DNA of 35,368 nt from CAINVV01 sp037129695. Lineage in GTDB: Bacteria > Bacteroidota > Bacteroidia > Bacteroidales > Prolixibacteraceae. Below, one piece after another: positions 1 to 8,408 of the stretch. Numbering within the stretch: position 1 is the first letter of the stretch; the number at the start of each line of letters is the position of its first letter. The notes beneath the pieces were generated by a model. It saw only the letters and a program-made list of their open reading frames with translations, was not told where the DNA came from and did not search any database. Both the position numbers and the translations under genes were made by a program. Where the stretch lies: the NCBI GenBank assembly GCA_037129695.1, contig JBAXUL010000033.1:1-35368 (forward strand), written 5' to 3'.

Positions 1-79
1 TTAATTGATTGATAACGATTAAATTTCAATCAATTTCTCCATCACACTGCGTCGGGTCCCGGAATATTTCAAGCGGTTT
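1..79. other. No gene seen at left edge
   Basis: The 79 bases after the sufT stop are AT-rich and hold no recognisable coding end or hairpin. Whether another gene follows in the SUF operon cannot be judged from here. Confidence 0.4.
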
Positions 80-382
80 CTACATAAAACCCAGTTCCAG
101 TCTAGCTTCTTCAGACATCATAGACTTTTCCCAGGCGGGATCAAATGTGATTTCAACCTTACATTCCTCGATGCCTTCAATTTTTTTTGTCATGTATTCT
201 ACGTCAGCCACAATCATGTCGGCAGCTGGACAACCGGGTGCGGTAAGTGTCATCAGCACAGTGGCTGTATTGTCTACAACATCCACATTGTAAATCAATC
301 CCAGGTCGTATACGTTAACCGGGATTTCAGGGTCGAATACCTCTTTGAGATTTTCTATGATCAGATCTATTCTTGGATCCAT
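80..382 (-). CDS. sufT: SufT-like DUF59/MIP18-family Fe-S assembly protein
   Basis: A 100-aa single-domain DUF59 (MIP18) protein. Visible family signatures are DPEIPVNVYDLGLIY at about residues 17-31 and LTAPGCPAAD at 46-55, with the conserved Cys51. Family members act as accessory factors in maturing Fe-S proteins and in bacteria often sit at the end of suf operons, as here. The start is set at ATG 382. The longer open frame back to 424 would overlap sufE by 41 bases, and the extra N-terminal residues do not resemble the family. From ATG 382 the gene begins one base after the sufE stop, so translational coupling is likely. The ending LELGFM resembles Bacteroidota SufT proteins as I recall them. 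The exact client proteins are unknown. Confidence 0.88.
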   Translation of the reverse strand: MDPRIDLIIENLKEVFDPEIPVNVYDLGLIYNVDVVDNTATVLMTLTAPGCPAADMIVADVEYMTKKIEGIEECKVEITFDPAWEKSMMSEEARLELGFM

Positions 383-383
383 G

Positions 384-815
384 TTATTTTTTTTGTGATA
401 AGATTTGTTGGTATGCCAGTGCATACAATTTGATTTGTTTGACCATGGCCATCAATCCATTTGAACGTGTGGGAGAGAGATGTTGTTTCAATCCGATTTC
501 GTCGATGAAATAGGGTTCAGCATCAAGAATTTCCTGTGGAGTTCTTCCGGAAAACACTTTCATCAGCAATGCTACCAGTCCTTTTACGATCAGGGCATCA
601 CTTTCAGCATCAAAGTAGAGGATACCACCTTCCAGCCTTTGCTGCAGCCAGACTCTTGACTGACATCCCCTGATCAGGTTCTGGTCGACTTTAAACGCTG
701 CATCGATGGGTTCGAGTTCATTTCCCTGTTCGATCAGATAGGTGTATTTATCCATCCAGTCCTCGTAAACTGCAAAATCTGAGATAATCTCCTGCTGTAT
801 TTCTTCGATGGTCAT
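384..815 (-). CDS. sufE: SufE sulfur acceptor/transfer protein
   Basis: A 143-aa SufE-family protein. SufE takes persulfide sulfur from the active-site cysteine of SufS, stimulates the desulfurase, and passes the sulfur to the SufBCD scaffold in the cytosol. The sulfur-carrying cysteine is Cys51 in NLIRGCQSRVWL, which matches the family's GCQSxVW motif. The length is typical for SufE. ATG 815 is the only sensible start. The gene lies 107 bases downstream of sufS and one base upstream of sufT on the same strand, so it is part of the SUF operon. Confidence 0.95.
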   Translation of the reverse strand: MTIEEIQQEIISDFAVYEDWMDKYTYLIEQGNELEPIDAAFKVDQNLIRGCQSRVWLQQRLEGGILYFDAESDALIVKGLVALLMKVFSGRTPQEILDAEPYFIDEIGLKQHLSPTRSNGLMAMVKQIKLYALAYQQILSQKK

Positions 816-922
816 GTTATAATTTTTTGCTAAAGTAGGAAATATGAAATTGACAATGGGTCATGGTTGGTTCTCAATTGTGCAAGGAGCTGATTGAATT
901 GAAAATATAATTTATTGATAGC

Positions 923-2143
923 TCATTGAAACATCAGTCGGATGCGTGAAAGCGCTTCAATAAAGCGATCGATCTCCTCGATTGTGTTGTAGAAGCTGAA
1001 GGAGGCACGTGTCATGGCAGAAACACCAAAATGATCCATCACCGGATCGGCACATAATCTTCCGGTCCTCACCGCTATGCCAAGCTGATCGAGCAGCGTT
1101 CCAAGGTCAAATGGATGAATGTGATCCAATTCGAAGCAAATGACAGAAGACTTGGCCGATGATTCACCAAATATTTGCAGGTTTCCCAGTGCCTTCATTT
1201 TTTCTGTGGCATAGGTGAGAAGCTGGTGTTCGCGTGCAGCGATATTGTCCAATCCGATCATTTGAAGGTATTCAATGGCTGTGCCCATGGCAATGGCGCC
1301 GACATAATGGGGGGTACCCGCTTCAAATTTGAGTGGAATTTCAGCGTAGGAGGTTTTTTCAAAAGTAACACGATCGATCATCTCCCCGCCTCCTATAAAT
1401 GGGGGAATCGCCTCCAGCCATTTTCGTTTCCCGTACAAGACACCGATCCCGGTTGGACCATATATTTTGTGTCCGGAGAAGGCAAAGAAATCGCAGTCAA
1501 GATCCTGAACATCTATAGAAATATGGGGTGAGCTTTGGGCACCGTCTACAAAAACAGGCACATCATGAAGGTGAGCAATCCGGATCAGTTCCTTGACCGG
1601 ATTCACAGTTCCGAGGGTATTGGAAACGTGCGCCACGGCGATTATTTTGGTGCGATCCGAAATCAATGTTTCCAGCATTTCCATTTGAAGATCGCCGTTA
1701 TCACCAAATGGCAGTACCTTGAGAATGGCATGATGCCGGTCGCAGGCCATTTGCCATGGAACGATGTTGGCATGGTGTTCCATTTCGGTTACGATCACCT
1801 CGTCGCCTTCAGAAAGAAATTTCTCGCAGAAGGAGCGGGCCACCAGGTTGACTGATTCGGTCGTACCATGGGTAAAGATGATTTCTTCCCGTTCGCCTGC
1901 ATGGAGAAAATCTTTCACAATATCACGGGCAGACTCGAAGGCCTCAGTCGTTTTAATGGAATGAGCATGGGTTCCCCTGTGGATATTGGCATTGGTCATC
2001 ACAGAATATTCCCTGATTTTCTCAATCACCGGAATCGGACGCTGTGTGGTGGCTGCATTGTCAAAATAGATCCACGGCCGGTTGTTGACTTTCTGGTCAA
2101 GAATGGGGAAATCTTTTCTGATATCTTGGAAATCAATACTCAT
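923..2143 (-). CDS. sufS: SufS class II cysteine desulfurase
   Basis: A 406-aa PLP-dependent aminotransferase-fold enzyme that converts L-cysteine to L-alanine and an enzyme-bound persulfide, the sulfur source for Fe-S clusters. Visible features are HGTTESVNLVA at 92-102, the FVDGAQ PLP-contacting stretch at 198-203, the Schiff-base Lys226 in SGHKIYGPTG, and the catalytic Cys364 in RTGRLCADP. Many SufS proteins have RTGHHCAQP at that loop, so the RL variant is a mild divergence with the essential Cys kept. The length matches SufS (about 405 aa), and the short catalytic-loop form marks class II (SufS) rather than IscS. It lies 170 bases after sufD and 107 before sufE. Confidence 0.97.
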   Translation of the reverse strand: MSIDFQDIRKDFPILDQKVNNRPWIYFDNAATTQRPIPVIEKIREYSVMTNANIHRGTHAHSIKTTEAFESARDIVKDFLHAGEREEIIFTHGTTESVNLVARSFCEKFLSEGDEVIVTEMEHHANIVPWQMACDRHHAILKVLPFGDNGDLQMEMLETLISDRTKIIAVAHVSNTLGTVNPVKELIRIAHLHDVPVFVDGAQSSPHISIDVQDLDCDFFAFSGHKIYGPTGIGVLYGKRKWLEAIPPFIGGGEMIDRVTFEKTSYAEIPLKFEAGTPHYVGAIAMGTAIEYLQMIGLDNIAAREHQLLTYATEKMKALGNLQIFGESSAKSSVICFELDHIHPFDLGTLLDQLGIAVRTGRLCADPVMDHFGVSAMTRASFSFYNTIEEIDRFIEALSRIRLMFQ

Positions 2144-2313
2144 TGTATGTCTTTTCGATTTTCAATATTTGTTACTTCCGTCCAAAATAACCGTGCATCA
2201 ATTACAGTATTTTAACACGGGCGATTGTTCTATTTTGATTTATTTCAAAGATCCAAAGATCAAATGCTTTGCTGCAATTCGAAAAAATCAGGAGCCTACC
2301 CCCGACCCTGTTG
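2144..2313. other. sufD-sufS spacer
   Basis: A 170-base gap within the SUF operon. Read on the minus strand it contains a tandem ATCTTTGG/ATCTTTGA and a TTTGA-AATAAA-TCAAA dyad. No coding potential and no T-tailed terminator are visible. It could carry a secondary promoter or an mRNA processing site, but nothing in the sequence decides this. Confidence 0.3.
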
Positions 2314-3684
2314 CTATCTGATACATTCCAGTTTGCAGTCGTGGCATCTGGATACCTCGCCTCTCAGTCTTTTGTTGACCAGCCTGTCGATGCTCTGACG
2401 CAGTTGTTCCACCCGGATGTTTGAGAGTACTTCGTGGGCAAAGGCGAACATCAACATCAGCCTGGCCTCTTGTTCATTGATTCCGCGTGTCTGCAGGTAA
2501 AACAAGGCTTCTTCGTTGATCTGTCCTACCGTTGCACCATGGGAACATTTTACATCGTCGTTATCGATGACCAGTTGCGGCTTGGTATTCATTTTGGCTG
2601 CCTTGGTAAGCAGAACGCTGTTGTTGCGCTGGAAGGCTTGTGTTTTTTTTGCACCGGGCATCACATGAATTCTTCCGGTAAATGCCCCTGTAGAATTGTC
2701 ATCAAGTACATTCTTGAATATCTGGTTGCTCTGACAACCCGGCTGGGCATGTTCGATGGATGTGAAGGTATCGCAGTGCTGATCCTTGTCGGTAAGCGCC
2801 AGTCCGAAAAGGGCAGCGTTCGCGTGTTCGCCCTGCAAATCCGTGTGGAGGTGGTTGCGGGTGAGGCCTCCGTGCAAGGAGATGGTATTGGTGATCAGTT
2901 GTGAGTTTTTTCCCTGACGGACGAAAATGCCGTTCAGGTAGGCCGTACCGTTGTGTTGGTTTTGTATGCCGTAAATATCCACGACGGCATCTTCATCCAT
3001 TTGCACTTCGGTCAGGTAGTTGGCAATGTAACTGTACACTGCCAGTGTATGGTCGCAAAACATAAGTTTGACCTGGGCATTTTTGCCTACAATAATCAGA
3101 TTTCTCAGCGTCACATAAAGGTCTTCTTCGCTGCGCAAAAGATTGATGATCTGGATCGGTTTTTCGATGACTACATGGTCAGGGACATAGATAAAAATAC
3201 CATCCTGTGCGAAGGCACCGTTGAGGGCGACCAAGGGATCTTTGGTGTGGTCCGCCATCTTTCCATAATATTTTTCTACCAGTTCGGTATCCTCTTCCCA
3301 GGCCCGTTTCATGCTTTTGATGATGGTACCTTTCGGAAACAGGTCTGTTTTGTTCAGATCAAAATACCATCCGTTCACCTGGAAAAGGACATGCGTGTCG
3401 AATTCCGGTACATCGCAGGTAAAAACTTCCTGCATGTCAAAATCAAAGGAAGTTGGACGGAAGGCCCTGTTGAAGTTCTCCTGAGCAAACAATTTGGTCA
3501 GGTCAGTATACTTGTAATTCTCGACCTTTCTGTCGGGAATACCCATGCGCAGGAATGCTGCCATTGCCTGCTCACGCTGTATTCTTAGAAAATCGGATCC
3601 GCCTTCGTTCAGAAGGGTTTCGTTTTCAAGAAACAGATCGGTCAGTCGCTGGCCGGCAGTTTCGAATGTAGTTCTCTCTGTCAT
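2314..3684 (-). CDS. sufD: SufD, Fe-S assembly scaffold subunit
   Basis: A 456-aa SufBD-family protein, the SufD partner in the SufBC2D scaffold complex. The C-terminal right-handed beta-helix core is recognisable, with KCSHGATVGQINEEALFYLQTRG near residues 379-400. Its His (about residue 382) corresponds to the functionally important SufD histidine of the family. I place the start at ATG 3684, four bases after the sufC stop. A frame open further upstream runs through the end of sufC and its extra 57 residues are sufC read in another frame. The last 12 residues contain CHDCKLEC, an unusual cysteine-rich tail that could bind metal. Confidence 0.94.
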   Translation of the reverse strand: MTERTTFETAGQRLTDLFLENETLLNEGGSDFLRIQREQAMAAFLRMGIPDRKVENYKYTDLTKLFAQENFNRAFRPTSFDFDMQEVFTCDVPEFDTHVLFQVNGWYFDLNKTDLFPKGTIIKSMKRAWEEDTELVEKYYGKMADHTKDPLVALNGAFAQDGIFIYVPDHVVIEKPIQIINLLRSEEDLYVTLRNLIIVGKNAQVKLMFCDHTLAVYSYIANYLTEVQMDEDAVVDIYGIQNQHNGTAYLNGIFVRQGKNSQLITNTISLHGGLTRNHLHTDLQGEHANAALFGLALTDKDQHCDTFTSIEHAQPGCQSNQIFKNVLDDNSTGAFTGRIHVMPGAKKTQAFQRNNSVLLTKAAKMNTKPQLVIDNDDVKCSHGATVGQINEEALFYLQTRGINEQEARLMLMFAFAHEVLSNIRVEQLRQSIDRLVNKRLRGEVSRCHDCKLECIR

Positions 3685-3688
3685 CGTA

Positions 3689-4441
3689 TTACTCTCCCAA
3701 CTCTTTTTTGATCCAGTCGTATCCTTTTTCTTCCAGTTCAAAAACCAGTTCTTTCCCGGCTGATTTGACAATCTGGCCTTTGTAAAGAACGTGTACAAAA
3801 TCCGGAACGATATAATCCAGCAATCTCTGGTAGTGAGTGACCACAATGGTCGCATTTTCAGGCTTCTTCAACATATTGACGCCATTCGCTACAATTCTGA
3901 GCGCATCGATATCAAGTCCGCTGTCGGTTTCATCAAGAATGGCCAGTTTTGGTTCAAGCATGGCCATCTGGAATATCTCATTCTTCTTTTTTTCGCCTCC
4001 TGAAAAACCTTCGTTGACCGAGCGGTTGGTCAATTGAGAGTCAATCTGCACCATTTCTTTTTTCTCGCGCATCACCTTGAGGAAATCACCGGCAGTAAGT
4101 TCTTTCAAATTGTGGTATTTGCGTGATTCGTTCACCGCTGTTTTCAGAAAATTGATCATGCTGACACCGGGTATCTCTACCGGATACTGGAAACTCAGAA
4201 AGAGCCCTTCCTTGGCCCGCACGTCAGCTGACATGGAAAGAAGGTCTTTTCCGAAGAAAGTAACCTCGCCTTTCGTTACTTCATAACTGGTGTGACCTGC
4301 CAGAACATTGGCCAGGGTGCTTTTTCCGGAGCCGTTGGGTCCCATGATGGCATGTACTTCTCCGGCATTTATGGTAAGGTTGATACCGCGCAAAATTTCT
4401 TTTCCTTCAACGCTGGCATGTAAATCTTTAATTATAAGCAT
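3689..4441 (-). CDS. sufC: SufC, Fe-S assembly ATPase
   Basis: A 250-aa ABC-type ATPase that works as a soluble subunit of SufBC2D, with ATP hydrolysis driving scaffold rearrangement. The Walker A GPNGSGKST is at 34-42, followed by the SufC-type signature FSGGEKKKNE and the Walker B stretch LAILDETDSGLD, in which the SufC-specific ETDSGLD is present. The start ATG 4441 gives the usual SufC N-terminus (MLIIKDLHASVEGKEIL). The frame is open to 4507, but the extra 22 residues match nothing in the family. It lies 114 bases after sufB and is followed four bases later by sufD. Confidence 0.96.
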   Translation of the reverse strand: MLIIKDLHASVEGKEILRGINLTINAGEVHAIMGPNGSGKSTLANVLAGHTSYEVTKGEVTFFGKDLLSMSADVRAKEGLFLSFQYPVEIPGVSMINFLKTAVNESRKYHNLKELTAGDFLKVMREKKEMVQIDSQLTNRSVNEGFSGGEKKKNEIFQMAMLEPKLAILDETDSGLDIDALRIVANGVNMLKKPENATIVVTHYQRLLDYIVPDFVHVLYKGQIVKSAGKELVFELEEKGYDWIKKELGE

Positions 4442-4555
4442 CTTGTTTGTTGTAAGAATATCTATGAATAATTGAGTATTTGTTTCTTCCATGATCCTGA
4501 TGATCACTCAAATACCCTGATTAACAATCTGTCATCTTTAATTTGTAATATATAA

Positions 4556-6001
4556 TTATCCCACGCTGCCTTCCAGGCTGATCTGCAGGAGTTTTTGGGC
4601 TTCCACGGCAAATTCCATCGGAAGCTTATTGATCACTTCGCGCGCATAACCATTGACGATCATGCCGATGGCATCCTGTGTGGAGATACCGCGCTGGTTG
4701 CAGTAGAAGATCTGATCTTCCCCGATTTTGGAGGTGGTCGCTTCATGTTCTACCACAGAGTTTGGATTTCCCACTTCGATGTAGGGGAAAGTATGTGCTC
4801 CGCAATGATCGCCAAGCAAAAGAGAATCGCATTGCGAATAGTTCCTTGCATTTTCTGCCTTGGCTGCCACCCGAACCAATCCCCGGTAGGAGTTGGAACT
4901 GTGACCTGCTGAAATCCCTTTGGAGACGATCGTGCTTTTGGTGTTTTTTCCGAGATGGATCATTTTGGTCCCGGTATCGGCTTGCTGGTAATTGTTGGTC
5001 AGTGCCACCGAATTGAACTCAGCCACCGAGTTGTCGCCGGCAAGTATGCAGCTTGGGTATTTCCAGGTGATGGCCGAACCGGTTTCTACCTGGTTCCAGT
5101 ATATTTTTGAAGATTCACCTTTGCAAAGGCCGCGTTTGGTCACGAAATTGTATATGCCTCCGATACCTTCCTTGTTCCCGGGATACCAGTTTTGCACAGT
5201 GGAGTATTTTACCTCGGCCCTGTCGAGGGCAATGATTTCCACAACGGCTGCATGAAGCTGGTTTTCGTCGCGCATGGGGGCTGTGCAGCCTTCCAGATAA
5301 GAGACATAGCTGTCGTTGTCGGCGATAATGAGCGTCCTCTCAAATTGGCCGGTGTTTTTGGCATTGATCCTGAAATAGGTGGAGAGTTCCATCGGACATC
5401 TCACCCCTTTTGGGATGTATACGAATGAACCATCTGAAAAAACAGCGCAGTTGAGGGCGGCAAAAAAATTATCATTCGGAGGCACAACCATTCCCAGGTA
5501 TTTCTGTACCAGATCGGGATGATGTTTCACGGCTTCGCTGAACGAACAGAAGATAATCCCCAGTTCGGCCAGGTTCTCTTTGAAAGTGGTTTTAACCGAT
5601 ACGCTATCGATGACAGCGTCTACTGCCACACCGGCCAGCATTTTTTGCTCCTCCAGCGGAATACCAAGTTTGGCGAAAGTGAGCAACAACTCAGGATCCA
5701 CTTCGTCGAGGCTTTCATATTTGGCTTGTGACCGCGGCGCTGCATAATAGATAATTTCCTGATAATCAATTTCAGGAATTTTCAGCTGGGCCCAGTCCGG
5801 CATCTTCATGGTAAGCCATTTGCGATAGGCTTTCAGCCGGAATTCGAGCATGAATTCAGGCTCATCCTTTTTCGCGGAAATGATTCTTACCACCTCTTCG
5901 CTTAAGCCTTTGGGGATGGTTTCAGTGTCAATATCAGTCACGAAACCAAAACGATAATCGCGGCTGGCAACTTCATTTAATAATTTATTCTGATCTTCCA
6001 T
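4556..6001 (-). CDS. sufB: SufB, Fe-S assembly scaffold subunit
   Basis: A 481-aa SufB, the scaffold subunit on which Fe-S clusters form from SufE-delivered sulfur. Clear SufB landmarks are VPPNDNFFAALN and the downstream GVRCPMELSTYFRIN, and near residues 390-435 the QCDSLLLGDHCGAHTFPYIE and EHEATTSKIGEDQIFYCNQRG segments, which carry the conserved cysteines and the Glu/His cluster of the SufB beta-helix. The length matches the family (about 480-495 aa). It is the first gene of the SUF operon and is transcribed divergently from thiL. A -7-type promoter box lies 168 bases upstream. Confidence 0.97.
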   Translation of the reverse strand: MEDQNKLLNEVASRDYRFGFVTDIDTETIPKGLSEEVVRIISAKKDEPEFMLEFRLKAYRKWLTMKMPDWAQLKIPEIDYQEIIYYAAPRSQAKYESLDEVDPELLLTFAKLGIPLEEQKMLAGVAVDAVIDSVSVKTTFKENLAELGIIFCSFSEAVKHHPDLVQKYLGMVVPPNDNFFAALNCAVFSDGSFVYIPKGVRCPMELSTYFRINAKNTGQFERTLIIADNDSYVSYLEGCTAPMRDENQLHAAVVEIIALDRAEVKYSTVQNWYPGNKEGIGGIYNFVTKRGLCKGESSKIYWNQVETGSAITWKYPSCILAGDNSVAEFNSVALTNNYQQADTGTKMIHLGKNTKSTIVSKGISAGHSSNSYRGLVRVAAKAENARNYSQCDSLLLGDHCGAHTFPYIEVGNPNSVVEHEATTSKIGEDQIFYCNQRGISTQDAIGMIVNGYAREVINKLPMEFAVEAQKLLQISLEGSVG

Positions 6002-6168
6002 TATTTATATAACTTCAAGAACATCAAGTACCCAGTGCACCGAAAGTGCCAGGCGCAGTTGATGAACTCATGAGGTGTAACATTAATTTTTAGTACTCCT
6101 AACTTGAAGTACTTCCTACTTCTTAGTCCTTTGTACGAATTTTTAATAAGACTTGATACAAATTGGTG

Positions 6169-6176
6169 CAAAGATA
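6169..6176 (-). promoter_or_regulatory. Candidate -7 promoter box of the SUF operon
   Basis: On the minus strand these bases read TATCTTTG, an exact match to the Bacteroidota -7 consensus TAnnTTTG. I do not see a convincing TTTG at the matching -33 distance. If used, it gives sufB a 5' leader of about 160 nt. That leader contains near-repeats of AAGTACTTC and AGGAGTACT, possibly regulatory. Confidence 0.4.
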
Positions 6177-6226
6177 TAAAATGCACTACTTTTGACGTGT
6201 GATTTAAAATTAAATCTTAAAGAAAC

Positions 6227-7276
6227 ATGGCGGAGGAGAGAAGCAAGAGCAATGAATTGGCAGAAATAGGTGAATTTGGTCTGATAAAGCGGATTACAGC
6301 CAGGGCTACCATAAAAAATGAAAGTACCCTGAAAGGTGTGGGCGACGACTGCGCCGTTCTGAGTTATCCCGGTAAAAAGGTAGTTGTCACAACCGATTTA
6401 CTGACTGAAGGGGTTCACTTTAACCTGATCTATGTGCCTCTGAAGCATCTGGGATACAAAGCTGTTTCCGTCAATATCAGCGATATCTGTGCCATGAATG
6501 CCCTGCCAAGGCAAATCACCGTTTCCATCGCTCTCTCTTCCAAATTTACTGTTGATGCGATTGATGATCTTTATGCCGGAATTCATCTTGCCTGCGAGCA
6601 TTATGGGGTGGATCTGATAGGAGGAGATACTACTTCTTCCCTCACCGGACTGACGATTTCAGTGACAGCCATTGGTGAAGCTGATGCCTCGGAGCTGGTA
6701 TACCGCAGTGGTGCTAAACCGACAGATCTTTTGTGTGTGACCGGCGACCTCGGCGGTGCTTACCTTGGACTTCAGCTTCTCGAAAGGGAAAACGAATTAT
6801 TCAGGTTAAATCCGACTGTACAGCCTCAGCTTACCGGGTATGATTACATTCTTGCCAGGCAGCTGAAACCTGAGGCCCGTGTGGATATGAGGGATATTTT
6901 CAGTACCCTGGATCTCAAACCTACTTCCATGATTGATATTTCAGACGGGTTGTCCTCCGAAATTTTGCACCTCTGCGAAGATTCGGGAGTCGGTTGCCGT
7001 TTGTACGAAGAACGTCTTATTTTTGATCCCCAGGTAAAGAAAATGGCGGAAGAAATTCATATCAATCCATTGGTGGCTGCCTTGAATGGAGGCGAAGACT
7101 ATGAACTGCTGTTCACGATCCCCATCACCGAACACGAAAAGGTTCGAAATCATCCGGACATTACGGTGATCGGCCATATGACCAGAAAGGAAGAAGGAAG
7201 CATGCTGGTCACTTCAGGAGGATTACAGGAAATTCCGCTCACCGCCCAGGGCTGGAATCCCTTGAAAGGAAATTAA
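6227..7276 (+). CDS. thiL: ThiL, thiamine-monophosphate kinase
   Basis: A 349-aa member of the PurM/ThiL superfamily. The enzyme phosphorylates thiamine monophosphate to thiamine diphosphate, the last step of cofactor synthesis. Visible motifs are GVGDDCAVL at 37-45, TTDLLTEGVHF at 55-65, NISDICAMNALP at 83-94, GGDTTSS at 132-138 and, near the C-terminus, IDISDGLSSE and GGEDYELLFT, which form the Mg-ATP and substrate sites. Length and motif order are those of complete ThiL. It stands alone, divergent from the SUF operon and separated by 409 bases from the efflux operon. No TPP riboswitch was recognised upstream. Confidence 0.96.
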   Translation: MAEERSKSNELAEIGEFGLIKRITARATIKNESTLKGVGDDCAVLSYPGKKVVVTTDLLTEGVHFNLIYVPLKHLGYKAVSVNISDICAMNALPRQITVSIALSSKFTVDAIDDLYAGIHLACEHYGVDLIGGDTTSSLTGLTISVTAIGEADASELVYRSGAKPTDLLCVTGDLGGAYLGLQLLERENELFRLNPTVQPQLTGYDYILARQLKPEARVDMRDIFSTLDLKPTSMIDISDGLSSEILHLCEDSGVGCRLYEERLIFDPQVKKMAEEIHINPLVAALNGGEDYELLFTIPITEHEKVRNHPDITVIGHMTRKEEGSMLVTSGGLQEIPLTAQGWNPLKGN

Positions 7277-7685
7277 GGAGAACAATTGTTCCCTGAAAAT
7301 TCTTGCAGATTGAAGGGAAAACTTCCCGGATCCGACCAAAAGGCAAATATTTTAGATATTGAGCAGAATGCCATCCTGACTCAAAATTAACATCAGTTAT
7401 CAGAAGGACAAATTGTTTTATGTCCCATTAATTTTCGTGCCAAACTTCGGAAACCCCTACATTCTGTAGGGAATTTGAAGAACGGCTGGAGAAATATCAC
7501 CAAAAACGTCTCTCCCAGAACCCTTCAAAATTGATAATCAATCCGGTCAGGCTTACTATACATTGACCGACAGGCAAATAAATCCGGAACAAAATTCACT
7601 TTTTTTTTAATCGGATCTGTAACGTTTCGGGCAAAGAAGCGTCTTATCAAATATTAGAAAGATATAGTCCAAAAAGAATATAGTC
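7277..7685. other. 409-base non-coding stretch upstream of the efflux operon
   Basis: No ORF of note on either strand. It begins with a perfect 12-base palindrome GAACAATTGTTC (7280-7291), three bases after the thiL stop. Further on there is a hairpin CCCTAC-ATTCT-GTAGGG (7455-7471), extendable with bulges to the flanking CTTC/GAAG, and a run of nine T at about 7600. A 5' leader or regulatory region for the downstream operon is plausible, but no promoter was recognised. Confidence 0.5.
7455..7471. repeat. Small hairpin in efflux-operon leader region
   Basis: Perfect 6-bp stem CCCTAC/GTAGGG with loop ATTCT. Outer CTTC (7445-7448) and GAAG could extend it imperfectly. There is no T-run after it, so it is not a standard terminator. 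Confidence 0.35.
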
Positions 7686-8399
7686 ATGATAAGCATTGAA
7701 AATCTTCATAAATCATATGTGACGGGGAACAACAGTCTCCATGTTTTGAAGGGACTGAACCTCGAAATCAGGGAGGGCGAATTTGTCTCCATCATGGGTT
7801 CATCCGGATCGGGGAAATCAACATTATTGAACATTCTTGGGGTTCTGGACGATTACGACAAAGGCGATTATTTCCTGAGTGGTAAACGGATCTGGGGATT
7901 GAACGAGACACAGGCTGCCATTACACGAAATGCCATGATTGGATTTATCTTCCAGTCATTTAACCTGATCTCTTTCAAGAATGCCATGGAGAATGTGGCC
8001 CTTCCTCTTTATTATCAAAAGGTGAACCGCAAGAAACGTAACCTGATTGCCATGGAATACCTTGACAGGCTTGGTCTCAAAGACTGGGCTCATCATCTTC
8101 CAAGCGAAATGTCGGGTGGACAGAAACAGCGGGTAGCTATCGCGAGGGCATTGATCTCCAATCCGAAAATTATTCTGGCAGATGAACCTACCGGAGCGTT
8201 GGATTCGCAGACTTCGCTGGAAGTGATGGATATCCTGAAAGAGGTCAATGACCAGGGAATAACTGTCATCATTGTGACTCATGAGCATGATATTGCCGCA
8301 TTAACGAAAAAAATTATCCGGTTGAAGGATGGAGTCATTGGCGAAATAATTACCAATGGCGATCTCCAGATGTACCGTGACAGAGTAAAACAGGAATAA
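7686..8399 (+). CDS. ABC transporter ATP-binding protein, MacB/LolD type
   Basis: A 237-aa ATPase of the MacB/LolD/FtsE class. Walker A GSSGSGKST lies at 38-46, the signature MSGGQKQRVAIARAL at 142-156, Walker B IILADEPTGALD at 162-173 and the switch His199 in VTHE. It energises the two permeases encoded directly downstream (9-base spacing to the first). This class does not transport across the inner membrane itself. It couples cytoplasmic ATP hydrolysis to periplasmic movements (mechanotransmission), here most likely powering efflux through the adaptor and TolC-like protein of the same operon. The substrate is unknown. Confidence 0.93.
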   Translation: MISIENLHKSYVTGNNSLHVLKGLNLEIREGEFVSIMGSSGSGKSTLLNILGVLDDYDKGDYFLSGKRIWGLNETQAAITRNAMIGFIFQSFNLISFKNAMENVALPLYYQKVNRKKRNLIAMEYLDRLGLKDWAHHLPSEMSGGQKQRVAIARALISNPKIILADEPTGALDSQTSLEVMDILKEVNDQGITVIIVTHEHDIAALTKKIIRLKDGVIGEIITNGDLQMYRDRVKQE

Positions 8400-8408
8400 T
8401 TCAAAAAT

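Noticed and set aside
2953..3588. 211-aa open frame antisense to sufD
   Set aside because: Shadow of a clearly real gene on the other strand, with no domain-like sequence.
6001..6186. 61-aa frame upstream of sufB on the same strand
   Set aside because: It overlaps the sufB start and the candidate promoter and leader. No family resemblance.
7280..7291. GAACAATTGTTC as a terminator for thiL
   Set aside because: The stem is AT-rich with no loop of usable size and no T-run follows.
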